9,895 nt of DNA from assembly GCA_005773695.1 (NCBI GenBank), contig SXHM01000241.1, positions 1-9,895 of the forward strand, in the 5' to 3' direction. Below are positions 1 through 7,956 of the stretch, in pieces (position 1 is the stretch's first letter; each line of letters starts with the position of its first letter). The position numbers and the translations under genes are program-made. This stretch comes from Bacteroidota bacterium (GTDB lineage: Bacteria; Bacteroidota; Bacteroidia; SXHM01). The notes beneath the pieces are model-generated. The model worked only from the letters and a program-made list of their open reading frames with translations. It was not told where the DNA came from and ran no database searches.

Positions 1-348
1 AATTTACACAGAATACCCTTTGAAGATTACGAGAAATTAATAGAAAAAAACAACATAAAAATTGTAAAAATGGAAGAAACAAAGAGAGATATGCCAAGAT
101 TACTTGGCAGGTTTTTAAGCATTGAAGAAAACCAAAAGATATTAATGGAAAATATCATAGCTGCTGCAGATGCAGTAAAACGAATTGATGGCAAGTTCGA
201 AGTAAATCCTTTGCCCGAACCTGCACTTGGACAAGAAGAAAGCCAAGAATGGAATATTGATGATAAATTGAAAACCCTTGAAGCAAATAACAATCGACTT
301 TTATGCATGATGAGAGATTTGGTTATCAACTTAAATCGTAACATGTAA
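1..348 (+). CDS. Small hypothetical protein, 5' end outside window or start at 70
   Basis: I do not recognise this protein. The reading frame is open from the first base of the window, giving 115 codons before a TAA. The first in-frame ATG is at 70 and would give 92 residues. The 23 codons before that ATG read as plausible hydrophilic helical protein (a DYEKLIEKNN-type stretch) with no stop, so the true start may lie outside the window. The visible protein is mostly charged helix, with a Pro/Glu-rich linker near residues 48-58 (counted from the ATG) and a second helix to the C-terminus. No membrane segment or catalytic motif is seen. Its stop overlaps the next start by one base (TAATG), so it is probably translationally coupled to the terminase genes and may be a small packaging accessory or regulator. 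That role is inferred from position only. Confidence 0.6.
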   Translation, partial: NLHRIPFEDYEKLIEKNNIKIVKMEETKRDMPRLLGRFLSIEENQKILMENIIAAADAVKRIDGKFEVNPLPEPALGQEESQEWNIDDKLKTLEANNNRLLCMMRDLVINLNRNM

Positions 349-893
349 TGTTCGTACTTGTTAAAGGTAAATTTTATTTTGACGAAGAAATACTAAAAGC
401 ATTTCCAGTCCTTGCAAAAAAAGAAAACAGACTCACCGTTGAGTTTGTTTTCTTTGCTTTGTACTACGGCTCACCGTTTGCCCGTTTCCCGGAAAATGAA
501 CGCTGGCAACTTGCCCGAAAAAAAATATTTGGGAAAAAGGATGTGGTAAAAGAAGAACTGCCCGACTTCACGGAAATACGTGAAACCATTTCAGGGCTGC
601 AGTATGATGAAAAGCGTGAAACGTTACGCAGTTACACCCAGAAGATTGCCAACCTTAATCAGCGACTGATTGACGAATCCGACCCTAAGAAGATTGCGGA
701 GCTGGATGTTGCCATTGAACGTTTATCAAAAAGGGTGCGTGACATGAATGAGCAGATCGCCAAGGAAGATGAATCATTGGTGATACGAGGCGGTGGCTCT
801 CTTACCTACCTTGAAAAATGGCAGGATAGCATGGTAGAGTTTGAGAAAAAGAAGCAAGAGGCAGTAAGGCGACAAGGCACTGAAATGATATGA
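348..893 (+). CDS. Helical protein in the small-terminase position, candidate TerS or packaging accessory
   Basis: A 181-aa protein of unknown family directly upstream of the large terminase. The N-terminal part (about residues 1-70) is a compact region with a YYGSPFARFPENER stretch. Residues about 73-147 are a long highly charged helical region with heptad-like spacing of Ile/Leu, suggesting a coiled coil and oligomerisation. A Gly-rich GGGS break near 148-151 is followed by a basic C-terminal helix. Small terminase subunits are usually short helical oligomers encoded just before TerL, so position and architecture fit. I cannot point to a clear helix-turn-helix, however, so the TerS assignment is an inference. 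The ATG overlaps the previous stop by one base, and the TGA stop overlaps the TerL start by four (ATGA), both consistent with coupled translation. No Shine-Dalgarno sequence precedes it. Confidence 0.75.
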   Translation: MFVLVKGKFYFDEEILKAFPVLAKKENRLTVEFVFFALYYGSPFARFPENERWQLARKKIFGKKDVVKEELPDFTEIRETISGLQYDEKRETLRSYTQKIANLNQRLIDESDPKKIAELDVAIERLSKRVRDMNEQIAKEDESLVIRGGGSLTYLEKWQDSMVEFEKKKQEAVRRQGTEMI

Positions 894-2986
894 TGAAGTA
901 TGAACCCATAATTAAAGGAAAGGGATTTTTGCCAAATCCTGTTTCTGTCTACGGCATACCCGATGTAGCAGACAGTTACTCTTTTCCCGAAACGATGGGA
1001 ACGGTTGCGCATAGTGATTATTGGGATGAACAGATAGACCGGTGCGTAAATGGTTATTACACGGGTGGAATATACATCACGGGAAGATATTACTACTATC
1101 TCAATTTTTGCTACATACACACCCTGGGGCGAGGTTATCACCATCCTGAATTCGTAGATTTAGACTACGAATTTTTTTTACTCGTTGACAAGGTAAAAGC
1201 AGAAAAAAAGGGTATTATCTGCATTAAGCCAAGACGTAAAGGGCTTTCGGAAAAAGTTACAAATGCTGTTATCGACCACGGTATGCGTTTCACCCCTGCA
1301 GGTTATTCTGCTGGGCTGTGTGCCGGTAAAGATGTGTATGTGGAAACGTTTCTTCAGCGTATCAAATCGTGTAATTCGTTTCGCCCACCGGAAATGCGAT
1401 TGCACTACGACATTAATAATTTTGAACAGTTTCGTGCTGCCTATGAGATAAAAACAGAAAATGGCGCATTGGTGACCGGTAGCAAAAATAACTTGCTCGC
1501 CCGTACGATGGATACAAAGCCTAACGTATTCAAAGGGGAATTGCTTAATGATTGTGTATTTGAGGAAGCCGGAGAATTCCCGATATTGAAGAAAGGGCTT
1601 GGTGCCACAAAAGCCTGTTTTTCAGTAGGTAGAAAAATGGTAGGAACGCCTTTTATTTATGGTACGGGCGGAAACATTAATTCTTCCATGAAGGAGTTTT
1701 CTGAAATATATGAAGAAGCAGAATACATGAACCTTGAACGGTTTGAGTTTTATGCTGACCGATTAGTGATAGGATTTTTCAAAGGCAGTATTGATGAAAA
1801 AGGAGAGCGATTTGAAGATACTCCTTATTTGAATGCTACGTTTGCAGGGAAAGAATATAGTCCAGAGCAGGTGCTTGGTTGTGAAGATGTGCAACGTTCT
1901 GCTGAAGTCATACTTGCAGAAAAATTACTCCTGGCAAAAGCAAAGGACAGACAATCGTATTTTGACTACCTGACAGAAAACCCAATGAACAAGCGCGAGC
2001 TGTTTTTGCGTTTCACGGGTAATGATTTTAATACCGATGCCTTAAATAAACAACGATTGCGTATTGAGGAACGGCCGACACGCGGGTATTATAAATTTCA
2101 TTTAGAGTTCATAAAAAATAAAGACGGCTCATTAAAGATACCGCTGGAAGTTGAAAAGTTCCCTTGCTCCGATGATGTTGAAGAACACGAATGTGTATTG
2201 ATTCGTCATCATCCTGATATAAATCATAAAGACCTTGACATTGGCGGTATTGACAGTTATGACCAAGACAAGTCAGCAAAAAGTATGTCGCTGGGTTCGA
2301 TGGTAGTTTTGAGGCGTAGGGGTAATAACCTGAAAGATGATGAAGGAAATTCCCTTTCGCACAAACGCATACCAATATGTTTGGTCCGTATGCGCCCGGA
2401 ACGAAAAGATGTATTTTACGAAAACTGCTTTAAAGTAGCGGTGTATTACAATCTGCTGCATAACGTTTTGATTGATGCATCAAAAGCATTGATTATTGAA
2501 TACTTTAAAAAGAATGGTGGTGAAAAATACCTTGCGCCAAGACCATTATCATTTGAGAGCGACTCTTCTGACCAACAACACGACTACGGTGTATTGCTGA
2601 CAAGTAGCGTAAAGTCAAAGCCGCAAATGATAGGTATTCTGCAGAACTATGTGTGGGAGGAAGCCGACCAATGTTGGTTTCCGCAAATCATTGATGGCTT
2701 GATGAATTATGATGTGTTGCAAAAAGACAGCGACTGGGATGAGGTTGACGCATTAGGCATTGCATTGATACGTGATGTCGATATGAAGAAAACCCCAAAA
2801 GCGCGAGAAGCTATTGATGAGCGAGCAAAGCTTTTTGAGTTGGATGATTGGGTAGATGTTGAAGGAGTGCTTGTTCCGGACAATATAAAAATCACTCCCG
2901 ACATGGATCCATTGACACGCATGATAATGCAAAAAGAGCGTATATTGTATGGCGAGAATGAAAATTTTGACTTCGAGGACTTTTAA
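890..2986 (+). CDS. terL: Terminase large subunit (ATPase plus nuclease)
   Basis: This is the packaging motor, which pumps DNA into the procapsid through the portal and cuts the concatemer. It is 698 residues long. The ATPase half carries a P-loop-like IKPRRKGLSEK stretch (about residues 112-122). This departs from GxxxxGK[ST] but resembles the Arg-rich Walker A of phage terminases. A hydrophobic strand ends in VFEEAGEF (223-230), the Walker B with E225/E226, where E226 is the likely catalytic glutamate. The nuclease half shows the three RNase H-like acidic motifs in order: IGGIDSYDQD (D455), VLIDASKA (D529) and DSDWDEVDALG (D613, D617, D620). Everything expected of an intact TerL is present. 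Two ATGs stand side by side (890 and 893), and the first overlaps the upstream stop. The portal gene follows after 29 bases. I am confident of the function and less so of the lineage. Confidence 0.95.
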   Translation: MMKYEPIIKGKGFLPNPVSVYGIPDVADSYSFPETMGTVAHSDYWDEQIDRCVNGYYTGGIYITGRYYYYLNFCYIHTLGRGYHHPEFVDLDYEFFLLVDKVKAEKKGIICIKPRRKGLSEKVTNAVIDHGMRFTPAGYSAGLCAGKDVYVETFLQRIKSCNSFRPPEMRLHYDINNFEQFRAAYEIKTENGALVTGSKNNLLARTMDTKPNVFKGELLNDCVFEEAGEFPILKKGLGATKACFSVGRKMVGTPFIYGTGGNINSSMKEFSEIYEEAEYMNLERFEFYADRLVIGFFKGSIDEKGERFEDTPYLNATFAGKEYSPEQVLGCEDVQRSAEVILAEKLLLAKAKDRQSYFDYLTENPMNKRELFLRFTGNDFNTDALNKQRLRIEERPTRGYYKFHLEFIKNKDGSLKIPLEVEKFPCSDDVEEHECVLIRHHPDINHKDLDIGGIDSYDQDKSAKSMSLGSMVVLRRRGNNLKDDEGNSLSHKRIPICLVRMRPERKDVFYENCFKVAVYYNLLHNVLIDASKALIIEYFKKNGGEKYLAPRPLSFESDSSDQQHDYGVLLTSSVKSKPQMIGILQNYVWEEADQCWFPQIIDGLMNYDVLQKDSDWDEVDALGIALIRDVDMKKTPKAREAIDERAKLFELDDWVDVEGVLVPDNIKITPDMDPLTRMIMQKERILYGENENFDFEDF

Positions 2987-2998
2987 TTATTATTTTAG
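2966..2998 (+). promoter_or_regulatory. Putative Bacteroidota-type promoter for the portal gene
   Basis: TTTG at 2966-2969 and TATTTTAG at 2991-2998 are separated by 21 bases. This fits the known Bacteroidota layout of a TTTG -33 box and a TAnnTTTG -7 box, with one mismatch in the -7. It straddles the end of terL and would give a very short 5' leader before the ATG at 3016. The region is AT-rich, so a chance match is possible. Confidence 0.35.
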
Positions 2999-3015
2999 CG
3001 CAAAAATTCACCACC

Positions 3016-5217
3016 ATGGCAAACGAATTTCCCCGCCCCGACCTTCCTCTTGAAGAGAAGTTTAAAAAAGATGAAAAAGGTATTTATATCTACGCTAAAA
3101 ACGCTCTTGATTTTGCCATAAACAATCATCAGCATACGCGAAAGGGGAACATCAAAAAAATGAATGATTTGTATAAAAAATTCAATGGAACTCATATCGG
3201 CTTTGCTGTTCAATATCTAAATAAAACATACGGCAAGAAAAATGCCATGAAGTATATTGATTACCGCCTGGGCAGACCAAAAATTGAAAAGTTGATTGGT
3301 GAGTTTACAGAGCGCCCTATCAATACAACCGTTTTCAGTATTAATAAAGAAGCGCAGATTAAAAAACTTGACAGCTTTTATTTAGCAAAAGGACTGTATG
3401 ACAACAAGGAAGAGGTTCAGGAGCTAAGGGGCAAATATGGTCAAGAGGCAGTGGCTAACGGTATGCCAATACCAACAGAAGATCCACAGCAAACATATTG
3501 GAGTACAGCATCCAGCAAGACGAAAAATGAAATAACAATGCAGTTATTCATTAATCATTTTATCAAAACCAGAAAAACATTCTCTTATTCATTGACATCC
3601 TGCTATCGTGATGTTATCATTGCCGGTGAAGCGCATGGCAAAGTAGGTCTTGATAAATCAAAAAAACCTTTTTACCGCGAAATAGACCCGCGCGACAGAA
3701 TATTCCTTGAAAACGACAGAGACCATTTCTGTCACGAAAGCCCTTTTCATGGTGACAAACAACGAATGTTTCTTTCGCAAATCATTTCTACCTACAATCT
3801 TAATGCAAAGGAAATTGAAGCGTTAATGCAAGAGGGGCAGAATTCGGATTTTGAATACGAGGACTCTTATGAGCGTACAAACGCCAATGGTGCAGAGCAA
3901 TCTTTTTGGGTGTACACCTTGCAATGGAAAAGCTACGACCCTATAATCACAAAAAACAGTCCTGCAAAAAACAAAACGCTACCAACTGATGATTACAAAG
4001 TTGATATCCCTGTTGAAAAATACATCGAGGACCATAAAGAGATAAAAAAGGATATTGCTAAAAACAATTATACGGTAGATATTCAATACAAGGAAACGCT
4101 GTGGGAGGGAACCCGCATTGGTCGTTCATTGTATAAAAAATGTGGTCCAAAGAAAAACATCATGGGCAGCTATGATGAACCGTTTGGTACAAAATACGAA
4201 TATGTAAGTTACCTTTCCAACACCGTTAATGGCATGCGTATTTCCATCAAGGAATTATTAGATGCTATTGAAGAGCAATACAACATTGTGCGCTTTCAGA
4301 TTAATCGAGAGCTTGCAAAAATGAAAGGTATGACACTGGCCTACAACCGAGCGTTTATGCCAAAGGGGAAAACGATGAAGGATGTGCTTTACCGTTTGGT
4401 AAATGATGGGCTCTTAGATTACGATTCGTCTGAAGATGGCAATATATCGGGTGAGACCATTGACCCAAAAGATGCAATAAAGGCAATTGACCTTGGTGCT
4501 TCGGCTTCTTTGCAAATGCTTATTATGTTAGCCCAAAATTTGGAGGCTACAGCAGAAACGATTTCCGGGATAAGCAATCAGCGTATCGGTGATATTAAAG
4601 CCAGCGAAACGGCTACCAATGCACAATCTGCGATTGCAAGTTCAAAAACAATAACAGAGCCTATCAATACAGGCTTTGATATTTTCATTACTGAAATTGT
4701 AACCCTTATTATGGAGCAATCAAAAATTGCAGCCTTGTTGGATCCGGAGTGGGGTGAAACAATTGTCGGGCCGAACGGAATGGAGTTTTTGAAAATCAGC
4801 AAAAGTATTGCCTTGGATGACTTCGCTAATTATCTGAATGACTACAGAAAAGAGAAAGAGGTAAGACAGAATTCAATGCATTATGCTGAAATGGCTATCA
4901 ATTCAGGCGAGTTGAAAGTAGAAGATTTGATGGATGCAGGAATGGAAGAAACTATTTCTGGCGCAATAGCTGTTCTGCGCACCGGCACCAAGCGTATTCG
5001 TGATGCCGCTAATGCTCAAGTTGAAGAGCAAAACAAGATTAAGCGTGAGCAAATTGAGAGTGCTGAGAGAATTGCAAAAGAGAATCGTGAAGATTTGCAG
5101 CAACATGAAAAGGATAAAATTATCCTTCAGGGGCAAGTGGATATGGGCAAAGAAACACAGTCATCAGCAAATAAAAACATCATTGAGCAAAAAAAATCGC
5201 AAAAGAATAAAAAATAA
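3016..5217 (+). CDS. Portal protein
   Basis: A 733-residue protein that would form the dodecameric ring at one capsid vertex through which TerL translocates DNA. It begins MANEFPRPDLPLEEKF and has no signal peptide or membrane segment. A mixed helix/strand body is followed by a helical segment around residues 425-450, which includes KMKGMTLAYNRAFMPKG. Next comes ETISGISNQRIGDIKASETATNAQSA, continuing to TITEPI (about 513-548), the pattern I associate with the long portal helix and crown-proximal part of crAss-like portals. From about residue 661 the C-terminus is an extremely charged helix (Glu/Lys/Gln-rich, ending KKSQKNKK), probably a coiled coil or disordered tail. Position immediately after terL, length and the conserved helix all agree. 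The ATG at 3016 is the first after the terL stop and has no Shine-Dalgarno sequence, as elsewhere in the window. Confidence 0.87.
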   Translation: MANEFPRPDLPLEEKFKKDEKGIYIYAKNALDFAINNHQHTRKGNIKKMNDLYKKFNGTHIGFAVQYLNKTYGKKNAMKYIDYRLGRPKIEKLIGEFTERPINTTVFSINKEAQIKKLDSFYLAKGLYDNKEEVQELRGKYGQEAVANGMPIPTEDPQQTYWSTASSKTKNEITMQLFINHFIKTRKTFSYSLTSCYRDVIIAGEAHGKVGLDKSKKPFYREIDPRDRIFLENDRDHFCHESPFHGDKQRMFLSQIISTYNLNAKEIEALMQEGQNSDFEYEDSYERTNANGAEQSFWVYTLQWKSYDPIITKNSPAKNKTLPTDDYKVDIPVEKYIEDHKEIKKDIAKNNYTVDIQYKETLWEGTRIGRSLYKKCGPKKNIMGSYDEPFGTKYEYVSYLSNTVNGMRISIKELLDAIEEQYNIVRFQINRELAKMKGMTLAYNRAFMPKGKTMKDVLYRLVNDGLLDYDSSEDGNISGETIDPKDAIKAIDLGASASLQMLIMLAQNLEATAETISGISNQRIGDIKASETATNAQSAIASSKTITEPINTGFDIFITEIVTLIMEQSKIAALLDPEWGETIVGPNGMEFLKISKSIALDDFANYLNDYRKEKEVRQNSMHYAEMAINSGELKVEDLMDAGMEETISGAIAVLRTGTKRIRDAANAQVEEQNKIKREQIESAERIAKENREDLQQHEKDKIILQGQVDMGKETQSSANKNIIEQKKSQKNKK

Positions 5218-5222
5218 ATTTT

Positions 5223-5231
5223 TACATTTGC
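5223..5231 (+). promoter_or_regulatory. Perfect TAnnTTTG -7 element before the scaffold-like gene
   Basis: TACATTTGC matches the Bacteroidota -7 consensus TAnnTTTG exactly and lies 6 bases after the portal stop, 40 bases ahead of the next ATG. No TTTG or TTG is found at the expected 17-23-base distance upstream, so it is only half a promoter by sequence. It could be activated by a phage factor. Confidence 0.45.
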
Positions 5232-5235
5232 AAAA

Positions 5236-5253
5236 CTAATCGCCTTATTAGGC
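5236..5253 (+). other. Short leader hairpin with two alternative pairings
   Basis: In the leader of the scaffold-like gene, CTAAT (5236-5240) can pair with ATTAG (5247-5251). Alternatively GCCT (5242-5245) can pair with AGGC (5250-5253). The two pairings share bases 5250-5251 and exclude each other. Both stems are short (5 and 4 bp), so the structure is weak; it lies 17 bases before the start codon. Confidence 0.3.
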
Positions 5254-5270
5254 AGTAAAACCAAACCATC

Positions 5271-6368
5271 ATGTTTAAAAAACAATTAAGTCCAGAAACA
5301 GAAGAAGCAACAGCAGTAGCAACTCAAGCGGTTGCCGAAACTGTTGTTGAAACAACACAAGCAAGCACCGAGCCTGTATCTATTGATAAGGCAAATATGG
5401 CACAACTTGCAAAAGACCTGGGTATTGAAAGTGAAATAGAGCAGAAAACGACCAAAGAGATAGCTGTTCCCGATGATAAAAAAGTTGAAACAGCAACTAC
5501 CAATGACGGCAAAATAGCATTTGCTATGCCTGAAAAGAAGATTGAGAAGTTTCAAGATTACGAGAACTGGACTAAGTTCGGCAGGTCTATGGGGCTTGAA
5601 GTGAAAGAAGATACTGAAGCATCTTTCCAAGAAGCGCTCAAAGCACAAAAGGAAATCGAAAAGTTAGAAGCAACAAAAGAGTTGAAAGACTTAACTTTGC
5701 GTAAGGAGCTTGAAAAGTATGACCCTGAAACACAAGCGTACTTTGATTTTATTGCAAACGGTGGTAAAGCGGAAAATTTCGCTAACCCGCTGAAGCCGTT
5801 TGAAAAGTATCTTGCTATGGACAACGATGACCTTGTTCGTGAAAATTTGAAACTGAACAACGTTGACGAGTCGCAAATTGATGCTGAAATTACTAAGCTG
5901 ACAGAAGATGGAACATTGGATTCTACTGCTGCGGAAATACGTAATTATATCATTGAGAAGAAAGAAGAAACGCAAAAGAACATTGTAGAGCAACAGAAAA
6001 ATATCTACCAAAAAAGCTACCAAATAGAAACCAATCGCATTTCTAAGGCATTGGATAATATTGACACTTTTATGGATATTGAATTGCCTAAAGAGTTGAA
6101 GAAAACTATACAGGACAAAATTCCTGCATTGAGAGAGAAGATTAAAAATGATGATAAACTAGCTGCAGAAGTAATGATATTTCTGGAGTTGGGGGATCAA
6201 GCCAAGGAGTTAGTAAGGAAAAAGGGTTATGATGAAGCAAGGAACAAGTTCCACGGAAAGCTTCATAATTTAGAAAACCTGCCGGAAATTAAAGGAAACA
6301 CTGCAAGCAGAGTTGATGTTAATACTGGAAAATCTATTGCTGAACTTTGGGCTGAAGGTTTAAAGTAA
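5271..6368 (+). CDS. Acidic helical protein, candidate capsid scaffold
   Basis: A 365-residue protein placed between portal and coat, the usual place of a procapsid scaffolding protein. Scaffolds direct coat assembly around the portal and then leave or are degraded. Residues about 1-45 are a low-complexity Thr/Ala/Val/Glu segment that is probably disordered. From about 85 to 340 the protein is nearly all predicted helix, rich in Lys and Glu, with long coiled-coil-like runs (for example ALKAQKEIEKLEATKELKDL and IIEKKEETQKNIVEQQKN). There are few aromatic residues and no catalytic motif. The C-terminus ends in a short amphipathic segment, KSIAELWAEGLK, a plausible coat-binding tail. The family is not recognised by name, so the role rests on composition and position. 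No separate maturation protease is seen nearby and no protease motif is seen here. The start ATG at 5271 lies 40 bases after a perfect -7 element. Confidence 0.72.
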   Translation: MFKKQLSPETEEATAVATQAVAETVVETTQASTEPVSIDKANMAQLAKDLGIESEIEQKTTKEIAVPDDKKVETATTNDGKIAFAMPEKKIEKFQDYENWTKFGRSMGLEVKEDTEASFQEALKAQKEIEKLEATKELKDLTLRKELEKYDPETQAYFDFIANGGKAENFANPLKPFEKYLAMDNDDLVRENLKLNNVDESQIDAEITKLTEDGTLDSTAAEIRNYIIEKKEETQKNIVEQQKNIYQKSYQIETNRISKALDNIDTFMDIELPKELKKTIQDKIPALREKIKNDDKLAAEVMIFLELGDQAKELVRKKGYDEARNKFHGKLHNLENLPEIKGNTASRVDVNTGKSIAELWAEGLK

Positions 6369-6389
6369 CAACCTTTAAAAAACGTTACT
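6355..6389 (+). other. Candidate H-type RNA pseudoknot across the scaffold stop codon
   Basis: Stem 1 pairs AAGGTT (6355-6360) with AACCTT (6370-6375). Stem 2 pairs AGTAAC (6364-6369) with GTTACT (6384-6389). Both are perfect 6-bp stems and they interleave. Loop 1 is 3 bases (6361-6363), there is no base between the stems, and loop 3 is 8 bases and A-rich (6376-6383). This is the classical H-type pseudoknot geometry. The stop codon TAA (6366-6368) is inside stem 2, and the coat ATG is 36 bases downstream. Each stem has only two G-C pairs, so stability is moderate. If it does not form a pseudoknot, either hairpin could form alone. Confidence 0.4.
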
Positions 6390-6424
6390 AAAAAATATTT
6401 TTAATCCTTTAATCTCAAAACAAA

Positions 6425-7903
6425 ATGAGCAAAATACAAACCGTAGCAGGTACATGGGATGAAACCTGCACATACGAAAGCGACTTAGCCGCTAACTCCC
6501 TAAAAGAACCGGTATACCGTACCATCATGGAATTTGCGGAGCCGCGAATGCTGTCAACCTTGATTATCTCAGGTGCGAAATCGCCATGGGATTTACAGTC
6601 AGGAAGAACAGATGTTGTTAAAACCAAAATCGGTTCAATTCCGAAAGACAAACTTATCGGTGACAGCGCAATGCGTTATCGCGTGATGGGTCGTATTCAA
6701 AAAGAGGTTATCATCAATGGTCTTGTTTCGGCAAGCACCACAACAGGTGACTTCTCATTGTCCGTACAGGATGCTTATCTTTATCCGGGCATGAACGTTA
6801 CTTTCTGGTATCCAGGCTTACAAGCTCGCGTTCAAAGCGCTGCTTCAGGAACTCCCGGAAACTATGTTTACCAATTCAGAACGGTGAACAACCAACCTTT
6901 CGTGTACAACACACACGTTGCCCCACAGCCCGGCACTAAAACATTGTTCGGTCAGTACACCAGCTACGGTGAGAAATCGCTTCGCGGGTACGACAGATCA
7001 CACTACCCTGATGAATTCATCAACCACTTAACAACCCAAAGAAAAGGGGTTGCTATTTCAGGTGATGCATTAAATCAGGTATTGAAAGTTACCTTTAATG
7101 GTGCTACCGGATGGTATTACGAAAAATTGCGTCAAGCAAAAATTCGTTTCATGCTTGAGGATGAGTATCAAAAATGGTTTGGTCAGTCTACCATGAAAGA
7201 TGCCGCTGGAAATCTGTTGAACGTTTCTACTCTTTTTGATGATACCGGTAACCCTATCACAGCAGGTGATGGCGTTTGGGAGCAACTGAAAGGTGGTAAC
7301 GAAGCGTATTCATCAGGTATCAATGGAAAAATCACCATTGAGGACTTAGCGGATATGATGTCTGTTTTGGAAAAGAACAGCGACAGTATCTATGGTAAAA
7401 CATGGCACGTTATAACCGGTACCGAAGGGTATGGCGAAGCGCAAGATTTGCTGCGTGACTACTGGGTTGATTCATTGGGCGGTCATTTAACAAAAGAAAT
7501 GTCAGGCGAGCCAAGTGCTGCAGGTTATGATATTTCTGTTGGTGGCAACTTCGATAATTTCAGCTACCGTGGTAACAAACTAATCTTCTGCAAACACCCG
7601 ATGTGGAGCGATGAAAAACGTTTCAACAACTATCGTGCGGTAGACGGAACGCTTATCCAAGGTGGAACACTGTTATTCCTTGATAGCGGTACTGGCGTTG
7701 GTGGTTCAAACCTTGAAATCCTTACCAAAGGCGCTTACGGTTCAAACCGTTCAATGGTTATGGCTGAATTCAACGGTATGACAGGCGATGGAAACAAACC
7801 TGTTTCACCGATTGATGCTAAGAACTATGAACTGTTGAAACAAGATGGTATTTTCATTTACAATACCACATCTTGCGGAATTCTACACAGAAGTTTATCG
7901 TAG
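6425..7903 (+). CDS. Probable major capsid protein
   Basis: A 492-residue protein with no signal peptide or membrane segment. It is the most likely coat protein from its position after the scaffold-like gene, its length near that of crAss-like coat proteins, and the strong terminator directly behind it. The segment SYGEKSLRGYDRSHYPDEF with following INHLTTQRKGVAISGDAL (about residues 180-217) matches the pattern I recall from crAss-like coats, which have an HK97-type fold. The C-terminal half contains Gly-rich loops (GISVGGNFDNFS-like and GTGVGGSN stretches) typical of virion proteins. It starts MSKIQTVAGTW and has no obvious delta domain, consistent with a separate scaffold gene. The function is inferred from recall and context; a structure prediction would settle it. 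The leader contains only a poor -7 match (TATTTTTA at 6396-6403), so transcription may come from the scaffold promoter. Confidence 0.85.
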   Translation: MSKIQTVAGTWDETCTYESDLAANSLKEPVYRTIMEFAEPRMLSTLIISGAKSPWDLQSGRTDVVKTKIGSIPKDKLIGDSAMRYRVMGRIQKEVIINGLVSASTTTGDFSLSVQDAYLYPGMNVTFWYPGLQARVQSAASGTPGNYVYQFRTVNNQPFVYNTHVAPQPGTKTLFGQYTSYGEKSLRGYDRSHYPDEFINHLTTQRKGVAISGDALNQVLKVTFNGATGWYYEKLRQAKIRFMLEDEYQKWFGQSTMKDAAGNLLNVSTLFDDTGNPITAGDGVWEQLKGGNEAYSSGINGKITIEDLADMMSVLEKNSDSIYGKTWHVITGTEGYGEAQDLLRDYWVDSLGGHLTKEMSGEPSAAGYDISVGGNFDNFSYRGNKLIFCKHPMWSDEKRFNNYRAVDGTLIQGGTLLFLDSGTGVGGSNLEILTKGAYGSNRSMVMAEFNGMTGDGNKPVSPIDAKNYELLKQDGIFIYNTTSCGILHRSLS

Positions 7904-7915
7904 TCAATTTTTTTT

Positions 7916-7956
7916 AAAAAAGGAAGCCGGGCATTATTTGTTCGGCTTTCTTTTTT
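7916..7956 (+). terminator. Strong intrinsic terminator after the coat gene
   Basis: The left arm AAAAAAGGAAGCCG (7916-7929) pairs with the right arm CGGCTTTCTTTTTT (7943-7956). This gives a 14-bp stem with a single G-U pair and a 13-base loop, with a GC-rich top (GCCG/CGGC). The A-tract on the left and T-tract on the right make it potentially bidirectional. It starts 13 bases after the coat stop, is the only textbook terminator in the window, and marks the end of the coat transcript. Confidence 0.88.

Noticed and set aside
806..1144. Minus-strand open frames such as this and others opposite the terL, portal and scaffold genes
   Set aside because: They lie fully opposite well-supported plus-strand genes, have low-complexity Ser/Phe-rich translations, and have no promoter or start context.
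6355..6389. Programmed frameshift or stop readthrough driven by the pseudoknot candidate
   Set aside because: The stop codon is inside the fold rather than 5-9 bases upstream, no slippery heptamer precedes it, and readthrough would add only about a dozen codons before another stop.
6396..6403. TATTTTTA as a coat gene promoter
   Set aside because: It lacks the final G of TAnnTTTG and has no -33 box at proper spacing; too weak to list as a feature.
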